A stretch of DNA of 64,000 nucleotides from Blastomyces gilchristii SLH14081 (lineage: Eukaryota > Ascomycota > Eurotiomycetes > Onygenales > Ajellomycetaceae): positions 218,083 to 282,082 of the forward strand of contig NW_003101657.1 of NCBI RefSeq assembly GCF_000003855.2. Reading direction: 5' to 3'. The notes under the pieces are model-generated. The model had not been told where the DNA came from and ran no database searches. It was given only the letters and a program-made list of their open reading frames with translations. The stretch's first letter is position 1; each line of letters starts with the position of its first letter. Of this stretch, positions 25,863 to 37,537 are shown in pieces. Both the position numbers and the translations under genes were made by a program.

Positions 25863-26496
25863 CCACCCCTCCAGGGCATATACGAAGACACCACGCCTCA
25901 ATCGTTTCCTGCAGGTATATACATACACCAGGTCTCGCCCGCTTCGGCTTCCCTCTTCTCTCTTCCACTGCATAGTTGTCTTCGTGACCTGTTGCACTTA
26001 GTCCGTCCGACCTGTCGGGGTCAACTCTGCCCTTTACTGATTTCAAGGCCTGCCGATATAACAGATCTTCAAGCCTGGCGTTTGAAGTGCCGTATCCACC
26101 GCGCCCTTGGGCTAATTTTCCCGTCTGCTTTTAAAGAGGCATCCAAGGGCCAGCTTGGGACAGAGTTACTGCTTGTATCTGCCTCTCTGCTATACGCTCA
26201 TTTTTATTTTATTTATTTTATTATTATCTTTCGAACCCATTCTTGAAAGATATATCATACTCTAGCGAACTGGTGATAGGAAGACAGAACATACGTGTGC
26301 GACGAACTCGCTGTTTTCATATATACTTCGTGTCCTTGGATACTTTCTCAAGGAAAGCAGAAGGATTTAATACCTCTTTCAATCGGCCCTGGTGAACACA
26401 ATATACAACTAAACTCGCCTACGGATCGACATACACAGTGGAACTCCTCACAAACAAATCAACCAAAAGAAAAATCACGAAACCAATTACAGCAAA

Positions 26497-27171
26497 ATGT
26501 CTCCCTCCCCTCAACATGGTGGCCACGGCGTATCCTCCCATCCCTCTGGCGGGGAACTGCATATGATAATGGCCTTCCAAAACGTCCAAGCAACTCCCCT
26601 CTTCGCGATCGCCTGGACCCCGAACTCCGCCGGTGCCTACGCCGGGACCTGTATATTCCTTCTTCTCTTCGCCGCCATATTCCGGGTCCTGATCGCTGTC
26701 AAAATCCAACTAGATCACCGATGGACCGCCGCGGCCTATTCGCGCCGATATGTTGTTGTTGCGGGCCATACGCCGGAAGCAGAGCGGATGCAGGATGACC
26801 CCAACGCGTCCACGGCCACGCTGATTACGGCGCATGGCGTCGAGGAGAAAGTTAAGGTTATCAAACGGCCGCTGAATCGTACACCACCTTTCCGGTTTAG
26901 TGTTGATTTACCGCGGGCTCTATTGGTGATGGTTCTTGCTGGTGTGGGATATTTGCTGTAAGTGTTTCGCCCTGTTCTTTCGTTGTTGGATGGATATTGG
27001 AAGAAAACAGTGAAATAGATATATAAAAGATGTGAAACTAATATGGTATTTTTATATAGCATGTTGGCTGTAATGACTATGAATGTTGGCTACTTTATGT
27101 CGGTTCTGGCTGGTGTCTTCGCTGGTGACCTTGCTGTTGGCCGATTCGGGAGTTCTGCTGAAGCCCATTAA
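26497..27171 (+). CDS. Ctr-family copper transporter
   Basis: This is a trimeric plasma- or vacuolar-membrane Cu(I) importer. Exon 1 is 26497-26957, the intron 26958-27059 (GTAAGT...TATAG) and exon 2 27060-27171. They give 190 residues, normal for low-molecular-weight fungal Ctr proteins. The N-terminus is His-containing, with a single Met pair (HMIM). TM1 is at about residues 46-68. TM2 ends in MLAVM, the conserved MxxxM pore motif. TM3 carries GVFAG-type GxxxG packing (VLAGVFAGDLAVG). The intron falls directly before the MxxxM motif, and joining the exons restores it in phase, which supports the model. The divergent reductase upstream and the X325 protein downstream indicate a copper-uptake locus. 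Confidence 0.92.
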
Positions 27172-29205
27172 AAATATGTTTCATTTTTCTTTGCTTTGCT
27201 TTCAGTATTACGAATGTTCTATGGCACGATACATCTTATTTTATTTGAGCAGTGCCTTGGGGAGGGTCCGCTCTTCGTTCTGTACATATTCCCCATTCTT
27301 GTTTATTGTCTTTTCTCTTCTAATGGATGTAGCATTATGGAATAGAATTCCGCTTCCATTCGCACCTACAGTCCATTTACATTTCCCCGTATCACTTCTG
27401 CAGGCCGCCCTCCTTTGTACGAGGGCGGGATAAAAATGACTTGACAACTTGACACACAAATATACAACGTGTCACGTATCATGAGCCAACTATTGGCTAT
27501 TCCCCTTCCGACTGTTGCCTTATACCCCGTTTCGATTAACATTTTCCGTTATACCTCTCACAACGTATCCAATGACCTTCGGCGAGTTTCCAACCTTGGT
27601 AACCCTACGGATTGCTGCTCAAGGACATGACCGTTCACATCATAGCAACATCCCTTCATGCGTCAACCGAGCGCGGATGCATGGGCATTGCAGATCTAGC
27701 TGGGTAATTGATATGTAAAATGTGCATTACCTTCTGAGTATATAGCATATATTCCCAGCCGAGTGGAGTTTGATGGCTTACCTATCTTCACTTTACAGAG
27801 GTGTACATATATCGGCATGTTAGTATTAGGCTTAAGCCGCACCAGAACCCGGCGGGAGAGGGATTAAGGCAATGATATCCATTTGATAATCTGGATGAGA
27901 AATGTGGTACATGTTAAAAGTTGGTTTCCGGCGACGCAAACGAGATGAATAGATTATCTATGGTAATTTACACTGCTTTTCAAAAAGCCAATCGCGGGAT
28001 TGGAGATGGCTATTCCAAGGTTTGACTTGACATAACCAAGATAGTTCAAGACAATATCTGCTACTTCCTGTAAGTCACATTCTATATAAGAGAACCTTGC
28101 TAGCTAGATTATAATACACACAACATGAATTATATCTTAGTTACCCGCCTTTTTTGGTTCTTTTTTTCCCCCCCCATCTATATATTATTTATTTATTTTA
28201 TTTATTCTTCCTTTTATTAACTTTCCTCAATTCTTCATCCCCCCTGCTCTTTTGCTTGGCGTCGTGCTAAATCCCCCGCCACGAGGCAATCAATCAACAA
28301 AACAAAACGCTAAGTAGGTGGGCTTCTTGTGTGGGTTTGTGACTCCACGCTTTGAGCACAATTGAGCAGATTCTTCTTGTTCTTTTCTTTTTCTTTTTCT
28401 TATCGTCTTGTGTGTGTATTTGTGTGTTTTTGTTGATCGTGGGCGTGTGTCTGTTTGCGATAGTGTAGAGAAGTTACCGAGCATTCTTTTATCAATTCGA
28501 TCAGACATGTGGAAACTTGCTGTTCTTCTTTTTTATGTACTCTAGGGCCAGATATATGGCGTAAAGATAAGTGTATCTAAAATATTCTGATGATTCAAGA
28601 GTTGTTTCTCTCCACTTGGAGCGTCGTAGGAGCATTATTATTGCATAACTAGATAACCAACGAATATGACCGCTGAAAGAGGGTGGTATGGTATACGTAT
28701 TACAGGCACATCATTATTTCAGAACTCCGGCGGTGGAGCATGCGCACTCCACGCCCGAGCCATCTGGCGATCAGCCCGTGGTGGAGGAAGAATCACCTTG
28801 GCGGCATATCCCAGCCGCCTCTGCCGTGTGCTGCCGTAGGGCCATAAGCGTAGCTTGCTTTAAATATTAATTGGCATGCCCCTCGCGAGTGTTTTCTATT
28901 ATTTATTGTGACTCCGTATATGTTCATTTTCGAAGCAAATCCGCTTGTTGGTTGATACCCACAGGTTTCACGTTTTCACGAGCCACCGTGCTGACCGTCC
29001 TGTTTTTTAGCCTCTGTTCCTAGTATGTATAGGATCTTCAATGTGTTTGACTTGAGCTGCGCAGTTTCCCTGTCCCTAGCTGATTGGGGTTTACGTTTAC
29101 TCCGTCAACGTTGTCCATCATTGTTCTCATAGATTATTAGTAAACTGACGCCGATTGCAAAGGCCCCAACCCGCATAGAGAAGCAACCACGCAGCGGCCG
29201 CAAAC
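27172..29205. other. Long intergenic region upstream of the BIM1-like gene
   Basis: No gene is recognised in 2 kb. A CT/T-rich tract (28150-28260) and a TTTTTCTTT tract (near 28385) are present. TGAGCACA at 28353-28360 is the reverse complement of the Mac1-type motif seen between the reductase and Ctr genes. Confidence 0.5.
28353..28360 (-). promoter_or_regulatory. Candidate copper-regulator (Mac1-type) site upstream of BIM1-like gene
   Basis: TGAGCACA on the plus strand equals TGTGCTCA on the minus strand, the octamer also found at 25419-25426. It lies about 850 bp upstream of the BIM1-like start codon. The assignment is by sequence match only. Confidence 0.4.
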
Positions 29206-30003
29206 ATGCAGCTCCCAACCAGCCTCCTCCATCTAACCTACCTCCTTACCCTCGCGTCCGCTCACTTCGAACTCATCAAACCAGAGTCTCGCGGCACCGA
29301 GTATGACAAACTCACAGAATACCCCTGCGGCGGCCTCCCCGTCTCCAGCAAACGCACGAGAGTCTCCCTCATGGACCCAGAGCTCAACGTCGCCCTGAAA
29401 ATGGGCCATGACCACAGCGCCGTCCAGGTCCTGCTAGCCATTGGCCCGGATCCAGGCACGAATTTCAACGTCACCCTGGTCCCGACTTTCATGGAAATAG
29501 GCCTGGGTGACTTCTGTCTGCAGGACGTGAAGTTGACCGAGGAGAAACTCGGGACACAGTTGACGGAGGGTCTGGAAGCGACTCTGCAAGTTGTGACGAA
29601 TGGGGATCCCAACGGCGGGTTGTATAACGTGAGTACCTCCGTTCTCAGATGGTAGATATATATCTGGGTATGCAAGGCTTAAGGATTAAAAGGCCATGAG
29701 CTGACAATTTCTCTCTCCTTACTTGTCAATCAATAGTGCGCAGACCTCGTATTCACCGCCTTCTCTTCCGATGACGACGATGCTTCCTGCAGGAACGGCA
29801 CTGGTGTCACTGCCAAGCCTTTCCCAGAGTCAGTGGGCCGCATCAACGCTAATGAATCTACTCCAAATGGAGAGAGACAGGGTGGATCGGGAGGTAGAAA
29901 TGGCGGCGACCAAGGTGGTGAGAACAATTCTGCAGCATCGTTGGAAGCTGCTGCGTGGGGAGTTTTGGGTGCGGCAGTTCTGGCCGCCGGTGCGCTCCTG
30001 TAG
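29206..30003 (+). CDS. BIM1: BIM1-like copper-binding protein (X325 / LPMO-like), GPI-anchored
   Basis: X325 proteins resemble lytic polysaccharide monooxygenases but bind copper for uptake rather than cleaving glycans; Cryptococcus Bim1 works with Ctr1. Exon 1 is 29206-29628, the intron 29629-29736 and exon 2 29737-30003, giving 229 residues. The signal peptide covers residues 1-19. Cleavage after ASA would expose His20 (HFELIKPESRG) as the N-terminal histidine of a His-brace. The family phrases EYPCGG (about 38-43), MGHDHSAVQVLL (His68 as second ligand candidate), NVTLVPTF and GLGDFCLQ follow. The mature domain is followed by a Ser/Gly/Asn-rich linker and a hydrophobic C-terminal tail (WGVLGAAVLAAGALL), a GPI signal. 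Ctr and reductase genes lie immediately upstream. Identification is strong; the copper-uptake role is inferred from family and context. Confidence 0.88.
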
Positions 30004-30210
30004 TTAATTTGGTTTGCATGGTTTTTTTTTTGTTATGTTATTTATTTCTCCCATCGGTGCTCAGCTTCTTTTTTCTTTCTAGGATTATTTCTTCGGGTAG
30101 CGAAATGTTTCTTGCTTTTTTTATGATATTGGAAATGCCTCCTAGAATGAGTGCGCAGATTGAGCAGCGTATATATCCTGAATGAAATGCCATCGGTTGT
30201 CCCTCCAGCT

Positions 30211-30214
<4 letters not shown>

Positions 30215-30244
<30 letters not shown>
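30215..30244 (+). repeat. Poly(A) tract of 30 bases
   Basis: An uninterrupted A30 run lies about 210 bp after the BIM1-like stop codon. It is a simple repeat, possibly a retroposition scar, with no other supporting feature. Confidence 0.9.
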
Positions 30245-30246
<2 letters not shown>

Positions 30247-30468
30247 CATTAATGTTTCCGCGTAGGTTAATTCCCGTCCCAAAAGTATTTATTTATAGTT
30301 TTGAGTCAAACTTCCACCGCAACCAATAAAGGCGGTGAATCCGAGCAGAATAACTACCTCAGTGCGCCAAGACGTTCCTTTTGTCGAACCATATCGCATT
30401 GAGGTAAACTTGTGCTCGTATGATTATATCTTTTCTCCCTGTTGTCACAAGAGTTTACTTTACCGATC

Positions 30469-31768
30469 ATGGCTGCACCGCTCGTTGTTCCCGCCCTGAC
30501 AAGGCACACTGCCACCGTTATCATGGCCCATGGATTGGGTGATAGGTTCGTCTGCGATCCCTGTAAATGTCTCCAGGGGCTCTGCATTGATTAGAGGAGG
30601 ATGGAAAAGAGCTGAAGGGAAAGGAAAGAGACTATTTGCTGACTTTTTATCTTCTTTATTTGTCAATGTACAGTGGTGCGGGCTGGTACGTTCCGTATCT
30701 CGCGCGACCTTCCCTTGCCTCGTCCTCTTTCTCCCCTATAACTACAATTCGCGCTGTGACGCGAAATGCAACAACAGACAATTTCGGCCATTCAACTGAC
30801 GTACCGAATTTCATTGCTTTGGACATGTAAAGGATTATGCTAGCCCATAATTTCCGGCGTCGTGGCTTATTCAATGAAGTCGCGTTTATTTTCCCCAATG
30901 CGCCTGCTATTCCCATTACAATTGTACGAAAATATCCCCACCCACCAATAGAGAGGAACCAGAGAGAGAGCAAACCAATTGGATAGAATCTTTATGAATA
31001 GAAGTTCGCTGATGTGCAGGTGTGATGGTTGAATATTAGAACTTTGGCATGTCGATGCCCGGTTGGTATGATATCGTGAAGCTGGGAGTGAATGTTTGTT
31101 TTCCCGTCCAGCCGCCCTGCCTCAGGATCCTGCCGTTCGAGTGATAGTTGCTAAATAAAAAATGGCCGCCTGCAAAATCACAATACCAATAGGTACCCGT
31201 TGAAGAATTCTCTAAAGCCCAGGATGAGCGCGGAATCCTGAAATCACGCGACTATTTCAACAGCCTCATCAAAGCAGAAATGGACAAGGGCATAAGCCCT
31301 TCACGCATCGTGCTGGGAGGCTTCTCGCAGGGAGGTGCCATGTCACTTTTCACTGGCATCACACAGAAAGAGAAGCTGGGCGGCATCTTCGGTCTGTCCT
31401 GTTATTTACCACTCGGCGAGAAGATATCGACGTTCATGCCGGACGGGTTTCCGAATAAGCAGACTCCGGTCTTCATGGCGCATGGCGATGCTGATTCTAC
31501 AGTGCTATTTGAATGGGGCCAGAGGTCAGCTGATAGTCTGAAGGCACTGGGAATGTCGGTGGACTTTAATAAATATGCGTATGTTTTCTTTACACTTTCT
31601 CCATTCCTCTTTCATTCTATTCAGACTTTTACATGCCCTGACGGGCGCGATAACGCTAATTCCAAATATAGTGGTATGGGCCATTCGGCGGACCCGGGGG
31701 AGATGGCGGACTTGGAGAAATTCCTGCACAGGGTGATCCAGCAGAGGATGCAAAGACAGACGCACTAA
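30469..31768 (+). CDS. APT1: Acyl-protein thioesterase 1
   Basis: This is a cytosolic alpha/beta hydrolase that removes palmitate from S-acylated proteins. Six exons were built in phase: 30469-30545, 30674-30685, 30833-30923, 31040-31087, 31193-31578 and 31672-31768. They give 236 residues, the usual length. The N-terminus contains VIMAHGLGD, and the second exon is only 12 nt and completes the family phrase GLGDSGAGW. The third encodes NFRRRGLFNEVAFIFPNAP and the fourth NFGMSMPGWYDI. The nucleophile elbow is GFSQGG. The catalytic Asp lies in HGDADSTV and the catalytic His in GMGHSADP, so the triad is intact. Confidence 0.93.
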
Positions 31769-32346
31769 ATCGTGACTATGGACACCCTCAGGTAGTAGTC
31801 AGCGGTGTCTTAGTACGTCGATATTGGCCTTGTTCATCTTGCTCGTCGTGTTGATCGCTTCAAAGCGATTCTCACGATCAGCAGCAAGCAAATGAAAGGC
31901 GGACGTAATCGTTAATTGGACATGGGGATAATAAAGCCGTTGTGGGGTCTATGTGCATACCTACCCGTAGAACCAACGAGCTTAGATATATATATTTGGA
32001 TTTTTTTACTTTCTGATATTGTTGTTTTATATATCTCTTTTACATCATGAATCTGTTTAACTAACCATAGTCATTTCTAGCACCTATTTTACTGTTTATT
32101 CTTGTACACAATCTCAATTAATTACCTGGAATTGAATTGCTTGGTATGTTCGACCAGTAACTAAAACAGTGACGTAATTATGTTCACCGAGTTAGCCAAG
32201 CCGGCAAAGCTCACAACTCTGCATGTCATCATCTTCATCATCTTCATTACAACCCATTTCCACTCAACTGCCTACAATCCCAACAATATATAAAATAATT
32301 ATACACCCTCTCTTAAATCTAACGACCAAGAAAAAATATCCTCAAA
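31769..32346. other. Intergenic region
   Basis: This is the 3' flank of APT1 and the promoter of FMP46, with an ATCATC-rich stretch near 32225. Nothing else is seen. Confidence 0.5.
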
Positions 32347-33016
32347 ATGTTCCGCTTCGTACGCCAAACCGCATCCCCATCCCCGTCTCCCATTTACACA
32401 CTCCCAGTCCAACTGACCAAAAATAACACAGCACAAAACCCTCGACGTAATAACCCTCTTCCACAAACCCTCCCTCCCAGCCTCCACTCGTGTCCTCACC
32501 CTGCTCAAACAAGCCAACGCCGACGCCGCCGCCGCTGCAACCCTCGACCAAGCCTCCGACGCCCCCGCCAGCCGCCGCTCCGAGTTCGAGCTGAACGTGA
32601 CAGAAGACCCGCCCACGCCCGACCAGCTCAAGAATATCTTGGACTACGTGGGTGCCGGAGTGGGCGGGGAGGTGGCGAAGACGAGGGGCGGCGCGGCGAT
32701 GGCGAGGCCGGGTGATCTTGTGCGGGGGGCGAGGGATCGGTTGGATGCGCTGAGGAGGCTGAAGGAGGATGGAGGGCGGTTTGTGAGGCCTGTGGTGAGT
32801 TTGGTTTATGTTTTACTACTGTTGTTTTTGTGTTTTCTTTTCCATCACCGGTACGCAGTATATCTCGGATGGCCAGGCTGATTCATTCATTCTCTTTTTG
32901 AACGACCAAATGAGAAGGTCGTCGATTGGAATAACGGTACAGCAGTGATTGGCGATAATGAATCCGAGATTCTAAAGCTGGTGCGCGAGATTCCCGCGGA
33001 TACGTCGCCGCAATAA
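32347..33016 (+). CDS. FMP46: Fmp46-like mitochondrial protein (DUF1687, thioredoxin fold)
   Basis: The family comprises putative mitochondrial redox proteins with a thioredoxin-like fold. Exon 1 is only 12 nt (32347-32358, MFRF). The intron is 32359-32431 and exon 2 is 32432-32794 (HKTLDVITLFHKPS...). Exon 3 is 32918-33016 and encodes the family C-terminal signature VDWNNGTAVIGDNESEIL. The total is 157 residues. Reading straight through the first intron shifts frame, so the micro-sized first exon is needed. The model contains no cysteine at all, so a dithiol redox role is unlikely for this copy. The middle part (TRGGAAMARPGDLVRGARD) is arginine-rich and longer than I expect for the family. 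Confidence 0.85.
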
Positions 33017-35391
33017 AATAGGGAGGCAAAAACGAGTTCGACGATTGGTATCATATCATGATGGATGATTATTCGAGATTTGTTTCAGGCGGTAGGCGGC
33101 CTGTTCGGAGAGGAGGTTGGGGGATAACTAGGCACGGGGACGGGGACGGAGGTGGCGAGGAGAGGCATTAAAGCGTATAATTGCCCGGTTAGCATCCATA
33201 CATTGTACTGTATATATATAATATTTTGGCTACGACGTGGGTTTTCCACAAAGGGGAAAGAAAAGGATCACGACACTTGGGCGCCGATGACCATTGAAAC
33301 TTTTATCCGGAATCCAGGGGGCAAAGCGCTGGCTGCCATGCACGCGCCTCTGGGTGCATAACTACGTTTGCCCACACACGGCATTGAGCGAACAAAAACG
33401 GAAACAGGCATCTTCTGTATCATACTATCAAGTCATTCCTATTTTTATTTTTATTTTTATTCTCTACTTTGGTTGATACTTTCTCTGGCCGTCATGAGAA
33501 CATGTCCAGGACTGGAACAAAACTGTGTATTTCGCCCTCCTCCGTTATATAACTACCTAGGTACATATACTGGGCATACATATTCAAAGTACATACATGC
33601 AGTAGACATATCCAGCACAATCATCCTGAGGTCCCTACACCCCACGAGATACAGACATATAATTAGAATATTTGATCAGCAGTTCTATTGCCTATAATAA
33701 GAGTCTCATAATCTATAGAAGAATCAATGTTCTTGATCTTATAATCTAGTCCGCAAGGCTTTCTATATGGATAGAATGTGGGACACATGACTGCAACAGT
33801 ATGTGTGAGATGTGTACACGGCGGCAGCAGTGTGTACTTCAGAGGGAGAGCTAAAGTTGAACATGTGCCCAGAAAAGTGATCAGTTTGTTGGCACCATGC
33901 TCACTCAACTGTTACCCGGTATATACTTCTCCCTACTGAATCGCGCTTCGACATACTGTACTCCCACGGCCTGCATGTCATACCATCTGACGGAAGGAAA
34001 ATCCATCTCCTTCCAGTTATCATTCCGTCTCATTCCATCCCATCTTCGATTTAATATAAAGACCTGTAATCTCTTTCTAGCTACTCCACAAACAAGTAAG
34101 TCCCCGGAGGGTCAGGGGAGGTTGGGGGGGGGTTGTTTACTTGTGCGCCCGCTGTATTCTTGATGGATATATAGAAAGAGGGCTTGTGGGGTCTATGTTG
34201 GAGAAAAGACGGAGACGTAAGTTATCTAATGCAAACGTGAGAGAGAAAGCATACTTCTATTTTGCATCAAAAGAAAAGAACACGGAAGAAGAGAAAATAA
34301 AAAAAAGTAATAGAAAGCATTGATGGAAACTCGTGTAATTAACAAAAGCTAAAGTACGGAACGCCGGACAGGGAAGCACTAGAGATTTTTTTTAAAAAAA
34401 ATTAAGAGGATAGAATAGGACCAGGGAACCATGATGTAAACATTAAAGACAAACCGAGTGCACGAAAGAAGAAATACAAATATCCTCTGTCAGAAAAGCT
34501 TAGGGGGACCAGTTGTCTGTAGGGTAAACCGTGCATGCCGAAACGAGGATAAGGGCGGGGGAAAGGAATATACAGCAGAGGAGCGCCCCATGATCGGATA
34601 TAAAGTATGGAAGAAAACGGGGGCAAAAATAAGTTATGATAGTTTGAGTTGTTGTGGTAAGGAACATACAATGCGTGTTGACAATATCTAATTATAAAGA
34701 TGGAAGCAAGGAAAAGCAATCGTACGCAAATGGATAGCAAAGAGATGACAGAGAGAGAGAGAGAGTCCTTAGGCGCATAACAGGCATTTATCGCGGAACA
34801 AGGAATAATAGGCCATAGAACGTCAAGGAGAGAGTGCTGGCGGGATATATAGGCAATTTTGTTATTGTCGAGCAGAGGCCCAGCCACTAACTATTAGGCG
34901 TGGAATCTAAATTGATAATCCTCCCATTCGTGGGCTTCAACTCCTTTATAGTTTCGCATGGACCGGATGATCGCCCCCCAAAATCAAAATAAAAATAAAA
35001 AATAAAAAAAGGCGCAAGATATTCAGTGGAAGAAGCCTGGAGAAGGAGAAACTCCTGGCTCATAACAATGGTGATAAAAAGAAAAGAGAGAGAACAAAAA
35101 AAGGAAAATCATTCACAGGGTCACCGGCTCTCGGTAGCGATATTTGGGGGGAAATATTAAAACAAAGTAAACTGGCAAGAAGCAAGACCGCGATCTCTTC
35201 CACTTCTGTGAGGAGTTATGAATTTTGAAAACCAGTCGACGAAAGAAAAACGAGCTAGCTCTGAAATTCAGGGAAAAGAACTGAATGGAGAAGGCTATGG
35301 TAGTATGCGTCAATGAGGAAATGGGAAGGAGGTGCAATGCAAGTACTCCACACCAGGAGCATTTTGAAAGTGCATGGTTAGTCAGATACAT
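33017..35391. other. Long intergenic region
   Basis: These 2.4 kb contain only low-complexity frames: (ATTTTT)n near 33434-33464, GA repeats near 34750-34766 and A-rich tracts near 34980-35010. A 161-codon minus-strand frame at 34402-34887 looks spurious. No gene is recognised. Confidence 0.5.
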
Positions 35392-37537
35392 TTAGAAGAT
35401 GGTCCCAAATCCTCCGTCGTCGGTGAGGATGGGTTTGCGAGGGGTGCTCCGACCATCGCTGTCAACGGCTGGTTTGCGGTGTCTAAGCGGAGAAAACGTT
35501 AATACACATGGTATTCAGCCAATACGCCGCGAGAATTGGGAAAGATTATCAACGGAATCATACCTGAAAGTGAAGCCCACAAATAAACCCTTGCCCATTT
35601 GATCTTCCCTATCCGCCATCTGCTCAAGAGCTTTCTGCTTATCATGTACCTCCTTATACTTGGCCATGTCAGCCTCACTCCCGAAATCATCGAAGTAGCC
35701 TGCGTCAGTCTCTGAGTCCAACTCAGGCACAAACGGAGCTTTCTGCTCTCGCAATGTGCTGAAATCCACCTCTGCGAAGTAGTCGTGCTCATGGATCTCC
35801 TTGATATTCTTAAATCGTTGTTCTTTGGCAGCTACCAAGCGAACGATGAGATCCCAGGTGCGCCTTGACAAGAAGTAGTTGGGATCCTCATACTGCGGCT
35901 TGCGCAAGACCTTCTGCCACCGCTTGAGATTCTGCCAAGTTTCGTCGACAGTTGCTCCCGCAAATGGAGGGTATCCAGCTAGAGCCTCGAAGAGCATACA
36001 GCCCAAACTCCAATAGTCAACTGTGAAATCATACTCCTCTCCCTTGAGGACTTCCGGAGCCATGTAATCGGGCGATCCGACAATAGATTTCGCGTAGTTA
36101 ACTTCGCGTTTTCGTAGTGAGCGATACCCCTCTCGCCTTTCTGCAGCGCTACGCTGCTCCATTGGTCTACCAAACGGCACACTTGTGTTTCCAACCTCCG
36201 CTAACTTGATGCGCATTGATTCAATTTTGCCGGGGTTGAGCATTCCAGCAGCTAATCCGAAATCTGTTAATTTCACATGTCCAGTTGAATCGATTAAAAA
36301 GTTCTCCGGCTTGAGGTCACGATGAATGTATCCTAGAACGTGAAGGGCATCGACACATGAGAACATTTCAGCGATATAAAAGCGGGCATGGCGATTATGA
36401 AGCACGCCGGTATTGTTAAGCAGCGTACGGAAATCACCGCCAGGAACGTACTCCATAGCTAGATAGATCTGATCATCGTCTTGGAAAGCGTAAAGGAGTT
36501 TCACTAGCCACTCACTCTTGGCAGCCGTGAGGATATCTCTTTCTGTCAAAATGTGTCTGATCTCGTCTAATTTAAACAAGAGCTTCTTGCTCATCACCTT
36601 CAATGCGCACACTTCACGGGTATCTTTCTTCTGAGCAAGATACACCTGTCCATATCCGCCCTGCCCAACCTGTGTAAGAATTTGGAAATCATTATGCCGA
36701 AGTCTGGTCCGACGTTTGCGTAGATTAGCGCGCTCACGACCAAGATATTTTTGTAAAGCGGACTCGTATTCTTCAGTAGGGGTTTCTGGTGGTGGGGGAT
36801 AAGCGGCTTTGAATTGAGCATGGCGGGTCTGGCGGTTATGCACGTAGCTCAGGATATCAAAGTAATGATCAAGGAAGTCTATCACGAATTCATAAGAGAA
36901 TAATTAGCAACAACAGGCCTCTAACACAGCTGGCATTGACAAAAAATGGATTACACTGACAAAGTTGGGTCACATTTGCAAGCCGTTTCACATTGGGAAG
37001 CTGTAGCTTTTCTAGTTCCTCTGGAGTGAGACCACGAAGGTGTGATTGGCCCCTTCTGCTTGTTTCTCTGGTTTGATACGGTTCCTGACGCGACACCGCA
37101 GCCTGGTTTGTATTGACAGCCGAGTCTCTGCCAAACCGCAGTGCGCCAGGGGGCGTGTTCTCCTTATTTGATATCCGAGGCTGGTTCGCGCTGTCTTTGC
37201 TATGAATGACACTTTCGCTAAAAGATGGCAAATCCTCATCACCACCTAATGCTGCCCCTTTGCCTGGAGATAATGACGGCGCATTGAACGCTGACTTGGA
37301 CGGGGAAGACGGTGTAAGTTTCAAGGCATGGTCGAATACGCTGGGAAGATCTCTTGCGCCGGGAGGAAGACGATTCTTGCTTGGGCTCCCCTGAGGGGTG
37401 CTGTAGGGGCTTGTGAAACCGCGTTGAATTGGTGTCTGCGGGCGATCGTAGAACTCGTTGCCGGAACGAGTGTGCAGGAGAGGGGGGATGCGTAAGTCCT
37501 GCTTTCCAGCAGGAGACGGAGGGATATTAACCGCCAT
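35392..37537 (-). CDS. sidB: Dbf2/SidB-type NDR kinase of the septation initiation / mitotic exit network
   Basis: This serine/threonine kinase acts with Mob1 at the spindle pole and septum. Three exons (37537-36961, 36878-35564, 35482-35392) join in phase to 660 residues. Residues 1-190 are a Ser/Pro-rich tail with Ser-Pro sites. The Mob-binding region (LDHYFDILSYVHNRQTRH) begins right after the first junction. The kinase domain has a Gly loop (VGQGGYGQV), catalytic lysine (CALKVM), HRDLKPEN and TDFGL. A long insert precedes the activation segment (KSIVGSPDYMAPEVL); GSPDY is typical of Dbf2 rather than of Cot1/Orb6. The C-terminal hydrophobic motif is GLFVGFTF, where the Thr is the usual regulatory phosphosite. 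The last intron splits the Arg codon just after it. Confidence 0.93.

Larger units (their letters stand above)
24867..26496. promoter_or_regulatory. Shared divergent promoter region of reductase and Ctr transporter
   Basis: These 1.63 kb separate two head-to-head metal-uptake genes. The region contains TGTGCTCA and TTTGCTCA, listed separately, and the GCTC-containing phrases AGTGCTCC and AGCACTCC near 25814-25834. A CT-rich tract precedes the Ctr start. No third gene is recognised. Confidence 0.55.

Noticed and set aside
34402..34887. 161-codon minus-strand frame
   Set aside because: Composition follows the A/G-rich plus strand. No motif and no plausible exon partners.
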